The notes under the pieces: generated by a model
The model's database searches: none
The model's input: the letters and a program-made list of their open reading frames with translations, nothing else
What the model was told of the DNA's origin: nothing
From: Bacteroidaceae bacterium
Lineage (GTDB): Bacteria > Bacteroidota > Bacteroidia > Bacteroidales > Bacteroidaceae
DNA: 64,000 nucleotides
Direction of reading: 5' to 3'
NCBI GenBank assembly: GCA_024398615.1
Contig: JAKSIU010000003.1
Span: 1 to 64,000 of the forward strand
Shown: one piece after another, positions 34,753 through 44,690 of the stretch
Position numbering within the stretch: position 1 is the first letter of the stretch
Layout: every line of letters starts with the position of its first letter
Translations under genes and position numbers: made by a program

Positions 34753-35508
34753 TCAGTCACTCAGCTTGGCAGCAATGAACTCGCGGTTCAGACGGGCAAT
34801 GTTGCTGATGCTGATGCACTTGGGGCACTCGGCCTCGCAGGCGCGGGTGTTGGTGCAGTTACCGAATCCCAGTTCATCCATCTTGGCAAGCATGGCCTTG
34901 GCACGACGTGCAGCCTCGACCTTACCCTGAGGAAGCAGAGCGAGCTGGCTTACCTTGGCGCTGACGAACAGCATTGCAGAGCCGTTCTTGCAGGCAGCTA
35001 CGCAAGCACCGCAACCGATGCATGATGCAGCATCCATAGCAAGGTCAGCCTTCTCCTTTGAGATAGGAATTGCGTTTGCATCGGGTACTCCACCGGTGTT
35101 GATTGATACGTAACCACCGGCCTGCATGATCTTGTCGTATGCGCGGCGGTCAACCATAAGGTCGCGGATTACCGGGAAACCTGCTGAACGCCAAGGTTCA
35201 ACGGTAATGGTTTCACCATCCTTGAAACGGCGCATGTACAGCTGGCAGGTGGTAGCACCTGTTGCAGGTCCGTGCGGATGTCCGTTAATGTAGAGTGAGC
35301 ACATGCCGCAGATACCCTCACGACAGTCGTGATCGAATACTACAGGCTCTTCACCCTTGTTGATGAGCTGCTCGTTCAGAATGTCAAGCATCTCAAGGAA
35401 TGAGGTATCGGTAGGGATATCCTTCATTTCATACAACTTGAATTCTCCCTTTTCCTTGGGACCTCTCTGGCGCCAGATTTTCAGTTTGAAGCTTATATTC
35501 TTTTCCAT
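34753..35508 (-). CDS. sdhB: Succinate dehydrogenase/fumarate reductase iron-sulphur subunit
   Basis: A 251-residue iron-sulphur subunit that passes electrons between the flavoprotein and the membrane anchor. The [2Fe-2S] cysteines lie in CREGICGMC with a later C in TTCQ. The other clusters use [11 protein letters not shown] and the [14 protein letters not shown] segment. In Bacteroidales the enzyme mainly works as a fumarate reductase in succinate production. Last gene of the three-gene operon, followed by a clear terminator. Confidence 0.96.
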   Translation of the reverse strand: MEKNISFKLKIWRQRGPKEKGEFKLYEMKDIPTDTSFLEMLDILNEQLINKGEEPVVFDHDCREGICGMCSLYINGHPHGPATGATTCQLYMRRFKDGETITVEPWRSAGFPVIRDLMVDRRAYDKIMQAGGYVSINTGGVPDANAIPISKEKADLAMDAASCIGCGACVAACKNGSAMLFVSAKVSQLALLPQGKVEAARRAKAMLAKMDELGFGNCTNTRACEAECPKCISISNIARLNREFIAAKLSD

Positions 35509-35523
35509 AATGATGCCATTTTA

Positions 35524-37482
35524 TCAGTTCTTGTAATTACGGGTCTGAACCTTGATGTATTCATAGTTCAGAGGTTCCTTGAGCAGTTCAGGTGCCTTGC
35601 CCTCACCCTGGTAGTTCCAGCATGCTACGTATGAGAACTGGTCGTCATGACGCAGAGCCTCGCCTTCAGGAGTCTGATGCTCCTCACGGAAGTGACCGCC
35701 GCATGATTCCTCACGGTTCAGTCCGTCATATGCCATAAGCTTGCCAATCTCAATGAAGTCAAGCAGACGCAGAGCCTTCTCAAGTTCCACATTCAGTGTC
35801 TGGGCATCGCCCGGAACGCGCAGGTCTGACCAGAAGGTCTTTTCAACCTTGTCAAGCTTCTCGAGAGCAGTCTTAAGTGACTGTTCGGTACGGCCCATAC
35901 CTACATATTCCCACATGATGTGACCAAGTTCCTTATGGATGGAATCAACGGAACGCTTGCCGTTAATGCTCATGATCTTGGCAATCTTCTCCTTGACTGC
36001 CTTTTCGGCTGCCTCGAACTCAGGCAGATCGGTGCTGAAGCGCGGAACCTGAATCTGGTCTGACAGATAGTTCTGGATGGTGTAAGGCAGAACGAAATAT
36101 CCGTCAGCAAGACCCTGCATAAGGGCCGATGCACCCAGACGGTTAGCTCCATGATCCGAGAAGTTGCACTCACCGATTGCGAACAGACCGGGGATAGAGG
36201 TCTGGAGTTCATAGTCAACCCAGATACCACCCATTGTGTAGTGGATAGCCGGGAAAATCATCATAGGATTCTCGTATGGATTCACGTCAGTGATTTCCTC
36301 ATACATATCGAACAGATTGCCGTACTTGTCTGCGACTGCCTGCTTGCCAAGACGCTGGATGGCGTACTTGAAGTCAAGGAATACGGCCAAACCGGTGTTG
36401 TTTACACCATAGCCCTTGTCGCAGCGCTCCTTGGCGGCACGTGAAGCCACGTCACGCGGAACCAGGTTACCGAATGCCGGATAGCGGCGCTCCAGATAGA
36501 AGTCACGGTCCTCGTCAGGTATGTCATTAGGATTCAGTGTTCCGGCCTGAAGCTTCTTTGCATCCTCAAGTTTCTTGGGAACCCAGATACGACCGTCATT
36601 ACGCAGGGATTCTGACATCAGGGTCAGCTTTGACTGCTTGTCTCCGTGTACCGGAATACATGTGGGGTGAATCTGTGCGAAAGCGGGGTTTGCAAACCAT
36701 GCACCCTTGCGGTAGCACTGCATTGCAGCTGAACCGTTGCTGGCCATGGCGTTTGTTGACAGGAAGTATGTGTTACCGTAACCTCCGGTACCTATTACTA
36801 CTGCGTGGGCTGAGCAGCGCTTGATTTCGCCTGTTACAAGGTCACGGTAGATGATACCGCGTGCACGCTCCTTACCATCGGCATCCTTGATCATCACCAG
36901 GTCAAGCATCTCGCAACGTGTGAACAGTTCTACATTGCCCTGCTTTACCTGATAGCTCAGTGCTGAATATGCACCAAGAAGCAGCTGCTGTCCGGTTTGA
37001 CCGCGGGCATAGAACGTACGCGATACCTGAGCACCGCCGAATGAACGGTTGGCAAGTGTTCCACCGTATTCACGTGCAAAGGGAACGCCCTGTGCGACAC
37101 ACTGGTCAATGATGTTGTTCGATACTTCTGCCAGACGATATACGTTGGCCTCGCGTGAACGGTAGTCACCGCCCTTGATTGTATCGTAGAAAAGACGGTA
37201 TACAGAGTCACCGTCGTTCTGGTAGTTCTTTGCTGCATTGATACCGCCCTGAGCTGCGATTGAATGGGCACGACGCGGTGAATCCTGTATGCAGAAGCAC
37301 TTTACCTTGAAACCCAGATCGCCAAGTGTTGCGGCAGCCGATGCGCCGGCCAGACCTGAACCTACCACTATGATGTCAAGCTTGCGCTTGTTTGCAGGGT
37401 TGACAAGTTTCTGATGAGCCTTATAGTTGGACCATTTTTCAGCCAACGGGCCTTCGGGGATTTTTGAATCTATTGTAGCCAT
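35524..37482 (-). CDS. sdhA: Succinate dehydrogenase/fumarate reductase flavoprotein subunit
   Basis: A 652-residue catalytic subunit. The FAD-binding start is [15 protein letters not shown], the covalent FAD histidine lies in [13 protein letters not shown], and the active-site region includes [10 protein letters not shown] and [10 protein letters not shown]. The length and insertions match the group that pairs with a single cytochrome b subunit. It lies 15 bases before the iron-sulphur gene and 19 bases after the cytochrome gene. Confidence 0.97.
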   Translation of the reverse strand: MATIDSKIPEGPLAEKWSNYKAHQKLVNPANKRKLDIIVVGSGLAGASAAATLGDLGFKVKCFCIQDSPRRAHSIAAQGGINAAKNYQNDGDSVYRLFYDTIKGGDYRSREANVYRLAEVSNNIIDQCVAQGVPFAREYGGTLANRSFGGAQVSRTFYARGQTGQQLLLGAYSALSYQVKQGNVELFTRCEMLDLVMIKDADGKERARGIIYRDLVTGEIKRCSAHAVVIGTGGYGNTYFLSTNAMASNGSAAMQCYRKGAWFANPAFAQIHPTCIPVHGDKQSKLTLMSESLRNDGRIWVPKKLEDAKKLQAGTLNPNDIPDEDRDFYLERRYPAFGNLVPRDVASRAAKERCDKGYGVNNTGLAVFLDFKYAIQRLGKQAVADKYGNLFDMYEEITDVNPYENPMMIFPAIHYTMGGIWVDYELQTSIPGLFAIGECNFSDHGANRLGASALMQGLADGYFVLPYTIQNYLSDQIQVPRFSTDLPEFEAAEKAVKEKIAKIMSINGKRSVDSIHKELGHIMWEYVGMGRTEQSLKTALEKLDKVEKTFWSDLRVPGDAQTLNVELEKALRLLDFIEIGKLMAYDGLNREESCGGHFREEHQTPEGEALRHDDQFSYVACWNYQGEGKAPELLKEPLNYEYIKVQTRNYKN

Positions 37483-37501
37483 GATTACTTGCTAAAATGA
37501 A

Positions 37502-38182
37502 TTAAAGACTCTTGATGAAGAATGTCAGAACTACTGCAATGAATCCGAGGATGAGCAGTGTGACATAAATGTTACCTATGACCTTCCAGCGGCAGAACCA
37601 TGTCTTGCCGTTCCAGCCAAGTGTCTGCAGAGCGCTCCAGAATCCGTGTGAAAGATGGAACCACAGGGCTGCAAGCCAGATTATGTAAAGGATAACGATT
37701 ACCGGATGTGAGAAGTTCCATGCAATGAGGGCTGCGCCGTCAGTAGGTGCCACAGCGGTTCCATTGATCATTGCCTGTGTGCCCATGATTTCCTGAAGCT
37801 GCATCTTTGACCAGAAGTTGGCCAGATGAAGACCCAGTCCCAGAACTACGATAAGACCCAGAACCAGCATGTTCTGTGATGCCCATTCCACATTCTTGGG
37901 CTTTTCTGTTACGGCATACCTCTGTGAGCCGCGTGCCTTGCGGTTCTGAAGGGTAAGCCAGATGGCGTAGATGAAATGAAGGGCTACCAGAATAGCCAGG
38001 CCGACAGTACCTACCAGAGCATACCAGTTGGCACCAAGAAACTCGCACACGGCATTGTATGCCTCGCCCGAGAACAGTGCGACGCAGTTCATTGCCATGT
38101 GGAAAGTCAGGAAAAAGATGAGAGCACCACCTGTGACGCTCATCACCACTTTTCTTCCGATTGATGAATCAGTTAACCACAT
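37502..38182 (-). CDS. sdhC: Succinate dehydrogenase/fumarate reductase cytochrome b subunit
   Basis: A 226-residue membrane anchor with five hydrophobic helices and several likely haem histidines (HMAMN, LHFIYAIW, LHLANFW, LWFHLSHGFWS). It exchanges electrons with menaquinone. The frame is open to 38275, but MWLTDSSIGRKVVMSVTG from 38182 is the normal family start and fits the promoter at 38235-38242. First gene of the operon. Confidence 0.94.
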   Translation of the reverse strand: MWLTDSSIGRKVVMSVTGGALIFFLTFHMAMNCVALFSGEAYNAVCEFLGANWYALVGTVGLAILVALHFIYAIWLTLQNRKARGSQRYAVTEKPKNVEWASQNMLVLGLIVVLGLGLHLANFWSKMQLQEIMGTQAMINGTAVAPTDGAALIAWNFSHPVIVILYIIWLAALWFHLSHGFWSALQTLGWNGKTWFCRWKVIGNIYVTLLILGFIAVVLTFFIKSL

Positions 38183-38234
38183 AATTTTTAAAAGTTTATT
38201 TGTTATTGAAATTGTATGATTTTCCAAAGGTCTG

Positions 38235-38242
38235 CAAATATA
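38235..38242 (-). promoter_or_regulatory. -7 element for the sdh/frd operon
   Basis: Minus strand TATATTTG, a perfect TAnnTTTG, 52 bases before the sdhC start. Confidence 0.65.
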
Positions 38243-38336
38243 CTCATTTCCCGTCAAAGCCTTGCACTCACACACCCAATAAATAGGTAAAATGAAAGAG
38301 CCTCCGATAAAGAGTTGGGCAAAACATTTTTTGCAC

Positions 38337-38344
38337 TAACTTTG
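38337..38344 (+). promoter_or_regulatory. -7 element for mnmG
   Basis: TAACTTTG matches TAnnTTTG, with TTG at 38315-38317 as a -33 element 19 bases upstream. Only eight bases separate it from the ATG at 38353, so the transcript may start at or next to the start codon. Confidence 0.65.
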
Positions 38345-38352
38345 AGGCTTGT

Positions 38353-40227
38353 ATGGATTTCAAATATGATGTCATAGTCATTGGTGCCGGTCATGCCGGA
38401 TGTGAGGCCGCTGCTGCAGCCGCCCGGATGGGTTCAAAGACCTGTCTCATTACCATTGACATGAACAAGATTGGGCAGATGAGCTGCAATCCGGCCATTG
38501 GTGGAATTGCCAAAGGACAGATAGTCAGGGAGATTGATGCTTTAGGCGGACACATGGGTCTGGTTACGGACCGCTGTTCGATCCAGTTCCGGATGCTTAA
38601 CCGCTCAAAAGGCCCTGCCATGTGGAGTCCCAGAGCCCAGTGCGACCGCGGCAAATTCATCTGGGCATGGCGCGAAGTGCTTGAAAATCAAGAGAATCTG
38701 CATATCTGGCAGGACATGGTGACCGAGCTTCTGGTCGCTGACGGACAGGTTACCGGACTGAAGACCCAACTCGGCGCAACCTTCCAATGCAAATGCGTGG
38801 TTCTTACAGCAGGCACATTCCTGAACGGCCTCATTCACGTAGGCCGATGCCAGATCAAAGGCGGACGCATAGCCGAACCGGCATCGTACGGACTGACGGA
38901 ATCCATTGCCAGACACGGCATCCGTACCGGACGCATGAAGACGGGAACTCCGGTCCGCATAGACCGTCGCAGTGTCCACTTTGAAGAGATGGAACGGCAG
39001 GACGGCGAGAATGATTTCCACCGTTTCTCATTCATGAACAGCGAAAGACACCTCAACCAGATGTGTTGCTGGACATGCTATACGAACGAAAAGGTGCATG
39101 AGATCCTACGTTCCGGACTGCCCGATTCGCCGCTCTACAACGGCCAGATAAAAAGCATAGGACCGCGATACTGCCCCAGCATAGAGACCAAGCTGGTCAC
39201 TTTCCCGGACCGCGAACAGCACCAGCTTTTCCTTGAGCCAGAAGGACAGGAGACGAACGAAATGTACCTTAACGGCTTTTCGTCATCCATGCCCATGGAC
39301 ATCCAGATACGCGCTCTGAAGGAGATTCCCGCATTCCGTGACCTTGCCGTATATCGTCCGGGATACGCAATAGAATATGACTATTTCGACCCCACCCAAC
39401 TTGACAGCAAGCTGGAGTCAAAAGTCATCAGAAACCTGTTCATGGCAGGCCAGGTCAACGGCACAACCGGATATGAGGAAGCAGGCGGTCAGGGAATACT
39501 GGCAGGCATGAACGCACACATTGCCTGCCATGGCGGCACACCGTTCACAATGGGCCGCGACGAATCCTATATCGGAGTGCTGGTGGATGACCTTATCACC
39601 AAGGGGGTCGATGAACCGTACCGCATGTTCACATCGCGTGCCGAATACCGGATACTGTTGCGTCAGGACGATGCCGACCTGCGCCTCACAGGGCGCTCGT
39701 ACCAGGCCGGACTGGCCACAAGCGAACGCTTCGAAGCAATGTGTACCAAGCGCCGCGAAATTGAAAGTCTTCTGGAATTCTGTGCAGGCTTTGCCGTCAA
39801 ACCGGCGCTCATCAACCCCTCGCTTGAACTTATGGGCACCACGCCGCTACGTCAGGGATGCCGTATCAAGGACCTTATTGAGAGGCCTCAGATTGGTCTG
39901 CTCAATCTTGCCGAACACATATCGGCCTTAAAGACAAGACTTGACAGGATACACGACCCACGCAAGGAAGAGATAATCGAAGCGGCTGAAATACAGATGA
40001 AATACAGCGGTTATATTGACCGCGAACGCCAGATAGCCGGAAAGATGAAGCGGCTGGAAGACATCCGCATCCAGGGCCGGTTTGACTACAGTTCCATCCA
40101 GTCCCTTTCGACCGAGTGCCGCCAGAAACTGACAGCCCACGACCCGGAAACGCTGGCTCAGGCAAGCCGCATACCTGGAGTGTCGCCCAGTGATATCAAC
40201 GTCCTGCTGGTTCTCATGAACAGATGA
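38353..40227 (+). CDS. mnmG: tRNA U34 carboxymethylaminomethyl-modifying enzyme MnmG
   Basis: A 624-residue FAD protein (also called GidA) that with MnmE modifies the wobble uridine of several tRNAs. The FAD motif VIGAGHAGCEAA begins at residue 9. The conserved CNPAIGGIAKG, GTFLNG and MKTGTPVRI segments are present, as is the C-terminal IPGVSPSDINVLL. Full length. The gene is often near the replication origin, which fits the parS site just downstream. Confidence 0.97.
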   Translation: MDFKYDVIVIGAGHAGCEAAAAAARMGSKTCLITIDMNKIGQMSCNPAIGGIAKGQIVREIDALGGHMGLVTDRCSIQFRMLNRSKGPAMWSPRAQCDRGKFIWAWREVLENQENLHIWQDMVTELLVADGQVTGLKTQLGATFQCKCVVLTAGTFLNGLIHVGRCQIKGGRIAEPASYGLTESIARHGIRTGRMKTGTPVRIDRRSVHFEEMERQDGENDFHRFSFMNSERHLNQMCCWTCYTNEKVHEILRSGLPDSPLYNGQIKSIGPRYCPSIETKLVTFPDREQHQLFLEPEGQETNEMYLNGFSSSMPMDIQIRALKEIPAFRDLAVYRPGYAIEYDYFDPTQLDSKLESKVIRNLFMAGQVNGTTGYEEAGGQGILAGMNAHIACHGGTPFTMGRDESYIGVLVDDLITKGVDEPYRMFTSRAEYRILLRQDDADLRLTGRSYQAGLATSERFEAMCTKRREIESLLEFCAGFAVKPALINPSLELMGTTPLRQGCRIKDLIERPQIGLLNLAEHISALKTRLDRIHDPRKEEIIEAAEIQMKYSGYIDRERQIAGKMKRLEDIRIQGRFDYSSIQSLSTECRQKLTAHDPETLAQASRIPGVSPSDINVLLVLMNR

Positions 40228-40257
40228 TTTCCGGCAAAAGACCACCGAAAAGGAAAG

Positions 40258-40273
40258 TGTTCCACGTGAAACA
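40258..40273. promoter_or_regulatory. parS centromere site
   Basis: TGTTCCACGTGAAACA matches the widely conserved ParB-binding consensus TGTTNCACGTGAAACA at every position. It lies in the 64-base gap between mnmG and apt. parS sites cluster near the origin and load ParB for chromosome segregation. Confidence 0.9.
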
Positions 40274-40291
40274 ATTAAAAACAAAACAGAT

Positions 40292-40837
40292 ATGAGCAAG
40301 CAGTCATTAATCAAGAATCTGAGAAACATTCCGGATTACCCAATGAAAGGGGTCCAGTTCAAGGACGTAACTTCATGGTTCATGAACAAGGCCGATCTGG
40401 CCGAAATCGTTGAAGCCCTCTACGACGAGTACAAGGATAAGGGCATTACAAAAGTCTGTGGTGTCGAATCACGCGGATTCATTGTAGGCGCAGCTCTTGC
40501 ATACAAGCTGAACGCAGGCTTTATTCCCATCAGAAAACCCGGAAAGCTGCCATACGAGAAAGTCAGCATTGAATATAAGAAGGAATATGGCTTTGACCGC
40601 ATTGAAATGCACAAGGATTCCATTACTCCTGACGATGTAGTCCTGATTCATGACGACCTCCTGGCAACCGGAGGCACTCTGGTGGCATCGGAGAAGCTTG
40701 TCAGCAGCTTCAACCCCAAGAAGGTATACGTAAACTGCATCATTGAGCTTACCAACTTCCATTCAAGGGAAAAATTCCCTGCAGACTGTCAGGTAGACAG
40801 CTTCATAGCTATCGACGAATTTGACGGAATCGAATAA
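40292..40837 (+). CDS. apt: Adenine phosphoribosyltransferase
   Basis: A 181-residue enzyme that salvages adenine to AMP using PRPP. The PRPP-binding motif VVLIHDDLLATGGT and the adenine-site segment GVESRGFIVGAALAYKL are clear, with RKPGKLPYEK as the flexible loop. Full length for the family. The uvrC gene starts 11 bases after its stop. Confidence 0.95.
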   Translation: MSKQSLIKNLRNIPDYPMKGVQFKDVTSWFMNKADLAEIVEALYDEYKDKGITKVCGVESRGFIVGAALAYKLNAGFIPIRKPGKLPYEKVSIEYKKEYGFDRIEMHKDSITPDDVVLIHDDLLATGGTLVASEKLVSSFNPKKVYVNCIIELTNFHSREKFPADCQVDSFIAIDEFDGIE

Positions 40838-40848
40838 AAGCAGTCATT

Positions 40849-42669
40849 TTGAAGGTTACTGAAGCATACGAGAATCACATAAGGCCAATCGTGCAGAATC
40901 TGCCCGAGAAGCCCGGATGCTATCAGTATCTTGATGAGAAAGGGACTGTAATATATGTAGGAAAGGCAAAGAATCTGAAGCGCAGGGTAAGTTCATACTT
41001 CCTGCGTGAAGGCCAGACGGCAAAGACAAGACTGCTTGTCAGTCACATCTGGGATCTGAAATATCTGGTGGTTGAGACCGAGTGGGATGCCCTCCTCCTT
41101 GAAAACAACCTGATAAAGCGCTATAAGCCACGGTATAACATTCTGCTCAAGGATGACAAGACCTACCCTTCCATCTGCATTACCAAAGAAGAGTTTCCCC
41201 GCGTATTCAAAACACGCAACATTGTAAGGAACGGCAGCGAATATTACGGACCATACAGCCATGTCGGAACCGTGACAGGGCTGCTGGACCTGATTTCCAA
41301 GGCTTATCATGTCAGGACATGCCGGTTCCCTATTACCCAGGAGTCTGTAGAAAACGGGAAATACAAGGTCTGCCTGGACTATCACATCCACAAATGTCTG
41401 GCACCATGCATCGGAGCCCAGTCAAGACAGGAGTATCTTGAACAGATTGACGAAATAAGGGAAATTCTGAAAGGAAGGGCAACTCAGCTGAGTCACAGGC
41501 TCATGGATGCAATAAGGCAGCATGCCGCAAAGCTTGAATTCGAGAAGGCGCAGGAGCTGAAGGACAGGTATGACATTATTCAGGAGTTCTCGGAAAAAAG
41601 CCGTGTGGTTGACACCGGACTGGACAATGTTGATGTCTATAGTGTTGATGAGGACGAGAGTGCTGTGTTCCTGAACTACATGCATGTATCGGGCGGTTGC
41701 ATTAACCAGGCCTTTACGTTTGAATACAAACGGCGTATGGATGAGACGCTGGAAGACATGCTCATGATGGGTATAGTGGAAATGCGTTCAAGGTACAAAA
41801 GCACTGCCCGCGAGATAATTGTCCCGTTCCAGCCGCAGACTGAAATGACCGGCGTTACATGGACGGTTCCACAGCGCGGTGAGAAGCGCAAACTGCTGGA
41901 GCTGTCATGGCTGAACGTCAAACAGTACCGTGCAGACCGTCTGAAACGCAGCGACAAGCTTAATCCGGAGCAGAAGCACGTACGCCTTATGAAAGAGTTG
42001 GGCTCACAACTTGGAATGGAGAAGATTCCCATGCGAATAGAGTGCTTTGACAACTCACATCTTCAGGGAACAAACGCCGTCGCCGCTTGCGTTGTGTATG
42101 AGGGCGGCAAACCGAACAAGAAGGAATACCGTCTGTATAACATTAAAAGCGGTGTCGGAGGTGATGATTACGCATCGATGGATGAAGTTCTTACACGCCG
42201 ATGGACACGACTTGTCGAGGAAGGCGGAACGTTGCCTGACCTGGTTCTGGTTGACGGTGGAAAAGGCCAGATGTCAATAGCCATACAGGTTGCCGATGCA
42301 CTTGGAATCAGACCTGAAATAGCAGGACTGGTCAAGAACTCCAGACACCGAACAGAGGGACTGATATCGGCAAGAACAGGTGATCAGGTTGGAATCAAGC
42401 CGGACAGTGAACTGTTCCGTCTGCTGGAGCAGATGCAGGACGAGGTTCACCGTTTTGCCATTACATTCCACAAGAACAAACGCAGCAAGGCTCAGATTTC
42501 GTCACAATTGCTTGAAATACCGGGAATTGGAGATACTACTGCAACTCTGCTCATCAAGACTTTCAAGAGTGTGAAACGCATTGCCCAGACATCACAGCAG
42601 GATCTGGAACAGTGCATCGGCCCTTCAAAGGCCAAAGTAATATATGATTGGTTCAACAAAAAGGAATAA
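40849..42669 (+). CDS. uvrC: Excinuclease ABC subunit C
   Basis: A 606-residue nuclease of nucleotide-excision repair that cuts on both sides of a lesion with UvrAB. The GIY-YIG domain starts at PGCYQYL, with VIYVGKAKNLKRRV. A UvrB-binding helix pair (EFEKAQELKDRYD) follows, then the RNase-H-like domain (ECFDNSHLQGT, then LVLVDGGKGQ) and C-terminal helix-hairpin-helix motifs. The start codon appears to be TTG at 40849; no ATG lies before the GIY-YIG domain. Confidence 0.96.
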   Translation: MKVTEAYENHIRPIVQNLPEKPGCYQYLDEKGTVIYVGKAKNLKRRVSSYFLREGQTAKTRLLVSHIWDLKYLVVETEWDALLLENNLIKRYKPRYNILLKDDKTYPSICITKEEFPRVFKTRNIVRNGSEYYGPYSHVGTVTGLLDLISKAYHVRTCRFPITQESVENGKYKVCLDYHIHKCLAPCIGAQSRQEYLEQIDEIREILKGRATQLSHRLMDAIRQHAAKLEFEKAQELKDRYDIIQEFSEKSRVVDTGLDNVDVYSVDEDESAVFLNYMHVSGGCINQAFTFEYKRRMDETLEDMLMMGIVEMRSRYKSTAREIIVPFQPQTEMTGVTWTVPQRGEKRKLLELSWLNVKQYRADRLKRSDKLNPEQKHVRLMKELGSQLGMEKIPMRIECFDNSHLQGTNAVAACVVYEGGKPNKKEYRLYNIKSGVGGDDYASMDEVLTRRWTRLVEEGGTLPDLVLVDGGKGQMSIAIQVADALGIRPEIAGLVKNSRHRTEGLISARTGDQVGIKPDSELFRLLEQMQDEVHRFAITFHKNKRSKAQISSQLLEIPGIGDTTATLLIKTFKSVKRIAQTSQQDLEQCIGPSKAKVIYDWFNKKE

Positions 42670-42670
42670 T

Positions 42671-43603
42671 ATGGAGAATAACGACGTTATGGGCGAACTT
42701 GACGCCCGTCTTGAGGCTCAGCCGCGTATCAGCCGCAGCAGCGAAGCATTTGCAAAGTACAATATGGAGGTCGATGAGCATCTTGTCGAATCCATACTCG
42801 AAAAAGCGGCCAAGGACAGTGTCAATGAAATGAATTCAGAGAACCTGAAACGCATTTTCTCACTGATTGATCTGACTTCACTGACATGCACCGATACTGA
42901 GGACAGCATTCTCGCACTTGTTGAAAAGGTGAACGGATTCGAAGAGAAATACCCTGATCTGCCAAGCGTTGCGTCTATCTGCACATATCCCTGCTATGCC
43001 GGACTGGTAAGCCGCTCCCTTGAGGTAGAGAGCGTGAACGTATGCAGTGTTGCTGCGGGTTTCCCAAGCGCACAGACCTTCCAGGAAGTGAAGATTGCCG
43101 AAGTAGGCCTTGCCATTCATGACGGTGCCACCGAGATTGACATTGTCCAGAATCCGGGACTGATTCTGAACGGAGACTTTGAGACAGTCAGTCAGGACAC
43201 CGATGAAATAAAGGAATTCTGCGGCGAAAACACCCTGAAAGTCATTCTTGAGACAGGTGCTCTCAAGACCCTTGACAATGTTAAGAAGGCAGCCATAGTT
43301 GCAATGTACTCCGGAGCTGATTTCATTAAGACCTCTACCGGAAAGGAGGTCCCGGGAGCTGATCCCAAGTCATTCTGTACAATGTGTCTGGCAATCAAGG
43401 AATATGCCGCCGTTACTGGCAGAAAGGTAGGTATCAAAGCTGCCGGTGGCATCAGACAGACCTCACAGGCAGTTCTCTACTGGACCATTGTGAAGAACGT
43501 TCTTGGAAAGGATTGGCTCAACAACAAGCTGTTCCGCATAGGTGCCTCAAGTCTTGCAGACAACCTGCTGTCTGACATTCTTGGCGAGCCAACGAGTCTG
43601 TGA
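42671..43603 (+). CDS. deoC: Deoxyribose-phosphate aldolase
   Basis: A 310-residue aldolase that splits 2-deoxyribose 5-phosphate into acetaldehyde and glyceraldehyde 3-phosphate. The Schiff-base lysine lies in DFIKTSTGK, and KAAGGIR is the second conserved lysine region. The ATG at 42671 is one base after the uvrC stop; the longer frame from 42644 overlaps uvrC and is less likely. The ~60-residue N-terminal extension is of the longer class of this family. Confidence 0.93.
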   Translation: MENNDVMGELDARLEAQPRISRSSEAFAKYNMEVDEHLVESILEKAAKDSVNEMNSENLKRIFSLIDLTSLTCTDTEDSILALVEKVNGFEEKYPDLPSVASICTYPCYAGLVSRSLEVESVNVCSVAAGFPSAQTFQEVKIAEVGLAIHDGATEIDIVQNPGLILNGDFETVSQDTDEIKEFCGENTLKVILETGALKTLDNVKKAAIVAMYSGADFIKTSTGKEVPGADPKSFCTMCLAIKEYAAVTGRKVGIKAAGGIRQTSQAVLYWTIVKNVLGKDWLNNKLFRIGASSLADNLLSDILGEPTSL

Positions 43604-43618
43604 TCAGGACTCTTCTGA

Positions 43619-44590
43619 CTAGAAGATTCTGTCAGTGATCAGATCCAGATAAGACTGGAAGGCGGAACGCAATTCTGACGGAAGACCCGCTGGCAGAGCA
43701 TTCATGGCAAGCTGTTTGAGTTCAGCCATCTTATTGACGGAGTATTCGATTCCACCATGTGAAATCGTGTATTCCGTCACTTCTTCCATTACCTGAGAGC
43801 TTGCTGAAAGGGAACGGATTGACCTTATCTGACTGCTCCAGTCACGTTCGCTGTGTGAAAGGGCATAAATTGAAGGAAGCGTGAACTTTCCTTCTCTCAG
43901 ATCATTTCCGTGCGGTTTGCCTGTTTCCTTGCTCGGGTGATAATCCAGGATGTCATCCATAATCTGGAAACAAAGACCGGCATTGTAGGCATAGACGGTA
44001 AAGGCATCGGCATCGGACTCTGAAAAACCGCTCAATATGGCTGACAGTTTTGCACTGACAGAGAAGAGATAGGCCGTTTTCTTTGAAATGATTTCAAAAT
44101 ATGTCTGCTCTGACAGTTCCTGAGAATCGAGAGCTGAAATCTGGATTATTTCACCATGTGACAGGGTGCCTATGAGTTTTGAAATCTCGTCAAGACAACC
44201 CAGATGGCCTGTAGCTGTAATCTGCTGCAATGCCTGAGAAACCACGTAGTCTCCAAGAAGAACAGCCATCCTGTTGTCAAAAACCTGATTGACCGATGGT
44301 TTTCCACGGCGCATGGCACTCTCGTCAACCACGTCATCATGTATAAGACTACCCTGATGAAGGAGTTCTACTGATGAAGCAAGATTATAAATGCTCCTGC
44401 AGACCTTGCCTGAACAGGCGGCTACCAGAAGCACAAGGATAGGACGCATGGATTTGCCCTTGCGTTCAAGAAGAAATTTGAGAAGGGTGTCTATCTGAGA
44501 ATCGGACGATGAAAAAAGACCCGAATAATGCGCCTTGAATTCATCAAATTCCCGCTGTATGGGTTTGAGAATAGTACTCAGATAGTCCAT
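43619..44590 (-). CDS. Trans-polyprenyl diphosphate synthase
   Basis: A 323-residue all-helical prenyltransferase that lengthens isoprenoid chains, here probably for the side chain of menaquinone. The first aspartate-rich motif is DDVVDE and the second DDILD, with GKSMRP and QIMDDILDYHP typical of the octaprenyl/nonaprenyl type. It converges with deoC and is divergent from polA. A -7 element (minus strand TATTTTTG) lies at 44619-44626. Confidence 0.92.
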   Translation of the reverse strand: MDYLSTILKPIQREFDEFKAHYSGLFSSSDSQIDTLLKFLLERKGKSMRPILVLLVAACSGKVCRSIYNLASSVELLHQGSLIHDDVVDESAMRRGKPSVNQVFDNRMAVLLGDYVVSQALQQITATGHLGCLDEISKLIGTLSHGEIIQISALDSQELSEQTYFEIISKKTAYLFSVSAKLSAILSGFSESDADAFTVYAYNAGLCFQIMDDILDYHPSKETGKPHGNDLREGKFTLPSIYALSHSERDWSSQIRSIRSLSASSQVMEEVTEYTISHGGIEYSVNKMAELKQLAMNALPAGLPSELRSAFQSYLDLITDRIF

Positions 44591-44618
44591 TAGTAATTGT
44601 CTCTGTTCCTTACGGGCG

Positions 44619-44626
44619 CAAAAATA
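44619..44626 (-). promoter_or_regulatory. -7 element for the prenyl synthase gene
   Basis: Minus strand TATTTTTG matches TAnnTTTG, 28 bases before the ATG at 44590. A divergent -7 for polA lies 33 bases away. Confidence 0.6.
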
Positions 44627-44659
44627 GCAAAAAAGGACTATAAATGGGGAGCATTTTTG

Positions 44660-44667
44660 TACTTTTG
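44660..44667 (+). promoter_or_regulatory. -7 element for polA
   Basis: TACTTTTG matches TAnnTTTG. It lies 11 bases before the first ATG (44679) and 23 bases before the second (44691); the second is the better start. Confidence 0.6.
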
Positions 44668-44690
44668 GGTCTGTAACAATGCCTTATCAA

